Assembly (NCBI GenBank): GCA_964396385.1 | Contig: CAYNFH010000243.1 | Span: 1-9,196 of the forward strand | DNA length: 9,196 nucleotides | Direction of reading: 5' to 3' | From: CAYNFH01 sp964396385 | GTDB taxonomy: Bacteria > Armatimonadota > Chthonomonadetes > Chthonomonadales > CAJBBX01 | Shown here: one piece after another, positions 7,001 through 9,196 of the stretch | How the letters are laid out: each line of letters opens with the position of its first letter | Numbering within the stretch: position 1 is the first letter of the stretch | Notes under the pieces: generated by a model | The model's input: only the letters and a program-made list of their open reading frames with translations | Database searches by the model: none | Told to the model about the DNA's origin: nothing | Translations under genes and position numbers: made by a program

Positions 7001-7349
7001 TGCCCCGGTAGAGCTTGACCTGCGCGGCTGAGGTAAAGGAGAGGACCTGCGCCCGGACACTGGCGGAGCGCCCCTGGCCGTACTCGGCATTGGTGTTGTT
7101 CTGCGAGTTGTAGTAGAACCGGATAGCCAGGTCGAACTTCTTGGCCTTCAGCAGAAGCTCCGCCTGCGTCTGGATCTCGCCGGTGATTGGGTCCGGCGTC
7201 GGCATGGTGTGCGGGTCAAACGGGACGGGAGCGGGCACACTGTAGCCGCCCTTCTCCGCGACTACGTCCGGTATGCCGCAGAACGGCGGGGGTTGCGACG
7301 GATACGGCAAGGTGTCCATGGCACCGGTGCCCATGCGTGGAAAGGACAT
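4041..7349 (-). CDS. RHS/YD-repeat protein, shell part of a split RHS system (1102 aa)
   Basis: ATG 7349 is supported by AAGGAGGA 8 nt upstream. The N-terminus is Pro-rich (MDTLPYPSQPPPF) and shows no signal peptide. DPITGEIQTQAELLLKAKKF and LAIRFYYNSQNN (about residues 53-85) match the DUF6531-like segment that opens many RHS proteins. The bulk, about residues 260-1085, is a long array of roughly 21-residue YD repeats (for example YDAAGQRTAIQDPRGNR, FDAAGRETTQIDANG, YDALGRRTTMADSGG). In known RHS and Tc proteins such repeats form a hollow beta-barrel that encloses the C-terminal toxin. The protein ends at TQTWDGIDYLGEY with a TGA, just where the RHS core should begin. That core is in the next gene, in another frame. 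The role is inferred to be encapsulation or display of the PLA2-like module. The export route is not visible. Confidence 0.9.
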   Translation of the reverse strand: MSFPRMGTGAMDTLPYPSQPPPFCGIPDVVAEKGGYSVPAPVPFDPHTMPTPDPITGEIQTQAELLLKAKKFDLAIRFYYNSQNNTNAEYGQGRSASVRAQVLSFTSAAQVKLYRGNFVSMTYNKVGTSGGITTYSAASGSGALSTLSFDGTKFTEYLNDGKQMIYQAQVAGGNPVTHQLIRVQDALGIGHTYIYGSGAEAGLLKTIQLPGGQNVTFTYAAGSPTSLLSSIQDWGGRLWTFQYDSNSYLTTYTTPLGCATQYAYSHAGPGTTTLLYTIQDPRGFLTSLQYDSSRHLTTLGLGSGVWTFSYPGGENPMNAVSPSGGIVTYNGTGIGSNPALTAVNRPDGSTVSYTYNNGLVTQRQIPAGTGFSVTYDATLWLPKVCSDALGNVTTLQYDGFGNLTTLIDATGATTTYGYSGNGSTNQRIRQTDPLGRVTSFSYTADGLLQSVTDPRGLVTTYNWDSFGNLASIVNSDGTVVTQSFDSLNRLISRQDELGRITTFSYDAGDNRTSAQDPTGAVTTYVYNTCLLQAVVDPLGNRTSFTYDRYQNRSSQQDALGNVTTYSTDNMGVLLSTQDALGNFVTNVYNAARQRIAVQDQLGFLTTFAYDSSARLVSTMDARGNVSTTVYDAKSQVIGTVDPLGNTTTYAFDNVGRQTGLQNPLGFWHTTVYDSAGQVSATVDPLGNRTTHQYDPARNETTLTDANGHVFTSVYQSNTNRLAATVDPNGLRTSFVYDAAGQRTAIQDPRGNRFSFVFDNAGRIQAEIDPLGNRTTHLFDAAGRETTQIDANGAVKTMLYDAVNRRTTALYADGTILTQQYDALGRRTTMADSGGTITYAYSARSELIRKSLPGGLVITAAFDLAGNRTTLVDTDGGTWTYAFDAANRVTGYTNPDSARVTFQYDAASRRTTLTDANGNTRKYQYDNADRLTTQIEYNAAMTPIITMLDSYDLVGNRTSRNKDGVLTTWTYDPGYRLAGQQTAGGNATFQYDGAGNILLKWHEGSSPMSMAFDAANRITTILQGATLTTVTYDNNGNMTGENAGGSLTTYLFDKENRVTNVQFSDGTRSTYTYDGDGLRRTRFEAGDVLTTQTWDGIDYLGEY

Positions 7350-7353
7350 TGGG

Positions 7354-7707
7354 TCAATCCTCCTTCAGTGCATCGCGCAGCGCCTCTACGGCGAACTGCG
7401 CGCAGTGTTCTTTGCCCTCCGGCAGGCCGCCTAAGAGCCGCAGGAGGTCCTCCGGCGTCAGCAGCCGGATCTTTGCTACTTCCCGGCCGGTGGCCAGCGC
7501 CACCAAGAGGCTGCCGGAGGCGATGGCCGCCGGGCAGCCGTACGTCTCAAAGCCGGCCCGCTCAATCCGGCCGTCCCGGACGATGAGCCGCAGCCGGACG
7601 TAGGGGCCGTCGCCCGGCACGCCGCTCAGCCCCTCATGGGTGGCTCCGTCCAGCGGTCCCATGCCTACCGGGTTTGCTGCGTGCTGCTTGGCTACTTCGC
7701 CGTACAT
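7354..7707 (-). CDS. IscU/NifU-type Fe-S scaffold-like protein lacking the first cysteine
   Basis: The protein is 117 aa from ATG 7707 (MYGEVAKQHAANPVGMGPLD), where homology to the family begins. An in-frame ATG at 7788 would add 27 Arg-rich residues. A GGGAGGGG lies about 12 nt before 7707, which is a long spacing, so the start is not certain. Family marks are FETYGCPAAIASGS (Cys58), LTPEDLLRLLGGLP and KEHCAQFAVEALRDAL (Cys102). IscU scaffolds use three cysteines to hold a nascent 2Fe-2S cluster. The first, normally in GNPxCGD, is absent here: the matching stretch is GVPGDGPYV. The gene may therefore be a divergent scaffold or have another role. It ends 4 bases before the RHS ATG, and its last codons contain the RHS ribosome binding site, so it is in one operon with the RHS gene. 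That pairing is unexpected. Confidence 0.8.
   Translation of the reverse strand: MYGEVAKQHAANPVGMGPLDGATHEGLSGVPGDGPYVRLRLIVRDGRIERAGFETYGCPAAIASGSLLVALATGREVAKIRLLTPEDLLRLLGGLPEGKEHCAQFAVEALRDALKED
7358..7365 (-). promoter_or_regulatory. Ribosome binding site of the RHS gene, inside the end of the scaffold gene
   Basis: AAGGAGGA overlaps the last sense codons (Lys-Glu-Asp) of the IscU-like gene and stands 8 nt before ATG 7349. This implies coupled translation of the two genes. Confidence 0.8.
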
Positions 7708-7789
7708 GCCGTCCGTCGGCCCCTCCCTTACGCGGGCCCTTTCTCTTGGCCCTTCAACTCTATTAAATGTCGTCACAGGTAGACGCATA

Positions 7790-7808
7790 ACGGGTATTTT
7801 GTACCCGT
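7790..7808. repeat. Small hairpin between the coiled-coil and scaffold genes
   Basis: ACGGGTA (7790-7796) and TACCCGT (7802-7808) pair perfectly around a 5-nt loop. On the minus strand it comes 24 bases after the coiled-coil gene stops and is followed by TTATGC, not a T-run. It may be a weak terminator or attenuator or a processing site. The 124-base space to the scaffold gene leaves room for a second promoter (a poor TTTAAT-type -10 near 7772), which I do not call. Confidence 0.35.
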
Positions 7809-7831
7809 GGGGATTCTCGTCCTGGACCCGC

Positions 7832-8224
7832 TCACCCTTCGTGGTCCTTGCCGTTCACCTGGCTGTGCAGCTTCGCGAGCTTCTGGGAGACAATCTCGTA
7901 CTGCTTACGCAGGTTTCCGTGCTCAAACTGCAACTGTGCGTTGGCCGCCTTGAGCTGTGCGTGCTCCTCGGAAAGATTCCGGTGCTGCTCCTTGATGGCG
8001 ATGTGCTCCTCCATGAGCGTGTAGTAGCGACCCTTCCATTCCTCCAGCTCGTCATCCACCTCGGTCTGCCGCTTCCAGAGCGCCTCCACCTGGGCGAGCA
8101 TGTGGGACCGGAACGTGTCCGCCTGGTCGAGTCTCTTGGTGCGCACCGCACCAAGATAGTCCAGCGCCTTCACGCCCAACCCCGTGATGAGTGCCGTAGC
8201 TATCGCGGTAATTCCGGGATCCAT
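7832..8224 (-). CDS. Small membrane-anchored coiled-coil protein (130 aa), family not recognised
   Basis: ATG 8224 follows AGGTGAG with a short spacer. Residues about 4-23 (ITAIATALITGLGVKALDYL) form one hydrophobic segment, either a membrane anchor or an uncleaved signal. The rest, about residues 28-125, is highly charged and heptad-like (EALWKRQTEVDDELEEWKGR, then LMEEHIAIKEQHRNLSEEHA, LKAANAQLQFEHGNLRKQYE), so a long coiled coil is very likely. There is no enzymatic motif. The layout of short N-terminal anchor plus coiled coil recalls small phage-lysis or spacer proteins and cell-envelope scaffolds, but no family can be named. It starts 25 bases after the sigma factor gene ends, so the two are probably co-transcribed. 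Confidence 0.8.
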   Translation of the reverse strand: MDPGITAIATALITGLGVKALDYLGAVRTKRLDQADTFRSHMLAQVEALWKRQTEVDDELEEWKGRYYTLMEEHIAIKEQHRNLSEEHAQLKAANAQLQFEHGNLRKQYEIVSQKLAKLHSQVNGKDHEG

Positions 8225-8249
8225 CTGCTCACCTGTGGCCTGGCTCGCC

Positions 8250-8969
8250 TCAGCCGGTCGGCCGCTTCAGGAGCCGCAGATACTCCTCCACCGTGTCATC
8301 GTCCAGGCCAGCCCCGTACAGCAGCCGGCGCAACCGCTCCCGTATGCGAAACAGCCGCATCGCGACGCAGCCTTCCTCCTGTCCGGTCTCTTCCGCAATG
8401 CTCGCGATGCTGAGGTGGCGAAGGTGATGCTGGGCAAACAGGCGCCGCTGATCGCTGGGCATGCGCGTCAGCGCCCGCGCCACGAGCAGCCCGAGCTCCT
8501 CCGCCAGAGCGTCCGCCTCGGGCGACCGCCCGGGCGCGACCAGGTTGGAGAGGAGCGCGCCAGGCAGATCCGCCCAGCAAACCTCGTGCGCGGCCCGGCT
8601 TGCCAGGCGCCGCTTGTAGTCGATCACGTGGTGGGTGATGCAGACCGCCACCCACTCGGGCCGCTCATAAAGGGGCCATCCGGCTGCCGGGTACCGTTCC
8701 TCGACCAGGATCATCCGCTCCAGGAACTCCACGGCGCAGTCCTGGACGAGCGAACCGGGAACCCGCATGTGAGCCGCCCGCCTCGTGGCGGCCTTGAACA
8801 GCCGGTCGGTCAACGCTGGACCGCCGGGACCGCGGAGTCCGTTCAGTGGTGCATTTTCCGCCGTTCGGCTCTTGCGGCGAGTACTTCCACGCCGGCGCCG
8901 ATGCCGGCGTTTACTGGTTCGAAGCGGTGAAGGTGCGGAGCGGTTGCGCGAGGAGCGGCAGCGATTCAT
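8250..8969 (-). CDS. ECF-type (sigma-70 family) RNA polymerase sigma factor
   Basis: The protein is 239 aa from ATG 8969, supported by GGAGGGAG (8977-8984) about 7 nt upstream. Residues about 52-125 resemble sigma region 2 (LTDRLFKAATRRAA, LVQDCAVEFLERMILVEERY, RPEWVAVCITHHVIDYKRRL). Residues about 158-216 resemble region 4: RALTRMPSDQRRLFAQHHL followed by the helix-turn-helix LSIASIAEETGQEEGCVAMRLFRIRERL. It would direct RNA polymerase to a special promoter set. The first 50 residues are Arg/Ser-rich and not family-like, so a later start such as TTG at codon 53 remains possible, though it has no comparable ribosome binding site. No anti-sigma gene is evident unless the membrane coiled-coil protein next to it plays that part, which is speculation. 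Confidence 0.8.
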   Translation of the reverse strand: MNRCRSSRNRSAPSPLRTSKRRHRRRRGSTRRKSRTAENAPLNGLRGPGGPALTDRLFKAATRRAAHMRVPGSLVQDCAVEFLERMILVEERYPAAGWPLYERPEWVAVCITHHVIDYKRRLASRAAHEVCWADLPGALLSNLVAPGRSPEADALAEELGLLVARALTRMPSDQRRLFAQHHLRHLSIASIAEETGQEEGCVAMRLFRIRERLRRLLYGAGLDDDTVEEYLRLLKRPTG

Positions 8970-9048
8970 CGGGTGTCTCCCTCCGTGCGTTGACGCGGGA
9001 AAGGAGATGGAGGATACTAGAGCACCGAGCTTCTTCGAAGGCGTTCAC
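8911..9048 (-). CDS. Possible short upstream ORF overlapping the sigma factor start
   Basis: From GTG 9048, with AAGGGG 7 nt upstream, a 45-codon frame (MNAFEEARCSSILHLLSRVN at its start) ends at 8911. It overlaps the first 59 bases of the sigma gene in another frame. The frame is open from GTG 9138 as well, but that start lies at or upstream of the predicted transcription start. The composition is more protein-like than a typical shadow. It may be a leader ORF that tunes sigma translation, or nothing. Confidence 0.25.
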   Translation of the reverse strand: MNAFEEARCSSILHLLSRVNARRETPDESLPLLAQPLRTFTASNQ

Positions 9049-9138
9049 ATCCGAGCCCCTTCCCAGGAGTAGGTCCAGCCGTTCGCCCCGTACCTCCGCC
9101 AAGAGTCGCCGGGACGAACGGCTGCTTTCGTCTGGCAC

Positions 9139-9167
9139 ATGCTAACACATGTCTACTAATTTGGCAA
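9139..9167 (-). promoter_or_regulatory. Probable promoter of the sigma factor/RHS locus
   Basis: On the minus strand TTGCCA (9167-9162), a 17-base spacer and TAGCAT (9144-9139) match the sigma-70 consensus at 5 of 6 and 4 of 6 positions. The start would be near 9132, giving a leader of about 160 nt before ATG 8969. A 7-bp inverted repeat covers the -35 and spacer. Confidence 0.5.
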
Positions 9168-9173
9168 GTAGAC
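9151..9173. repeat. 7-bp inverted repeat over the -35 region (operator candidate)
   Basis: GTCTACT (9151-9157) and AGTAGAC (9167-9173) are perfect inverted copies with a 9-base gap, centred in the upstream half of the proposed promoter. The spacing between half-site centres is 16 bases, about one and a half helical turns. This is compatible with a dimeric regulator but is not strong evidence alone. Confidence 0.4.
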
Positions 9174-9196
9174 TCCGGCTGTCTCTGAAAAGATCG

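Noticed and set aside
8250..8655. Other minus-strand frame inside the sigma factor gene (119 codons)
   Set aside because: It is a shadow, as the sigma region 4 helix-turn-helix is in the chosen frame.
9049..9138. Extension of the short ORF upstream of the sigma gene to GTG 9138
   Set aside because: That start lies at or before the predicted transcription start and has no ribosome binding site.

Overview
The window is GC-rich bacterial DNA in which every gene I can support lies on the minus strand, so it reads from right to left. The taxon cannot be fixed from the sequence. The RHS/YD-repeat style and the octamer-type low-complexity repeat near the left edge resemble what I remember from Armatimonadota or Chloroflexota, and I hold that only weakly.

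Right to centre (9196 to 3232): a sigma-like promoter with an inverted repeat over it precedes an ECF-type sigma factor. The sigma factor is followed by a small protein with one N-terminal hydrophobic segment and a long coiled coil, then an IscU/NifU-type Fe-S scaffold-like protein that lacks the usual first cysteine. Next come a 1102-residue RHS/YD-repeat protein and a separate 249-residue protein holding the RHS-associated core fused to a cysteine-rich phospholipase A2-like C-terminal domain. The scaffold and RHS genes are tightly coupled: the Shine-Dalgarno of the RHS gene lies in the last codons of the scaffold gene. The RHS system is therefore split in two. The shell-forming YD repeats are in one ORF, and the core plus toxin-like domain is in another, with a 13-bp-arm palindrome and an independent ribosome binding site between them. 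This RHS to PLA2 pair is the most interesting part of the window. It looks like a polymorphic-toxin arrangement with a phospholipase payload.

Centre to left (3231 to 1264): a hairpin-rich gap with no convincing gene is followed by a predicted secreted six-bladed PD40/TolB-like beta-propeller. That gene is broken by what looks like a one-base contraction in a G5 run. It occupies the place where an immunity gene would be expected, but that role is only a guess. A short remnant of an IS21-type transposase (istA N-terminus) lies further left.

Left end (1263 to 1): a near-perfect sigma-70 promoter with a 12-bp inverted repeat across its spacer drives an unrecognised 208-residue protein. This is coupled by an ATGA overlap to a class I SAM-dependent methyltransferase that runs off the left edge. 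The methyltransferase appears to carry an in-frame insertion of about 78 nt made of an 8-nt-periodic, palindromic repeat.
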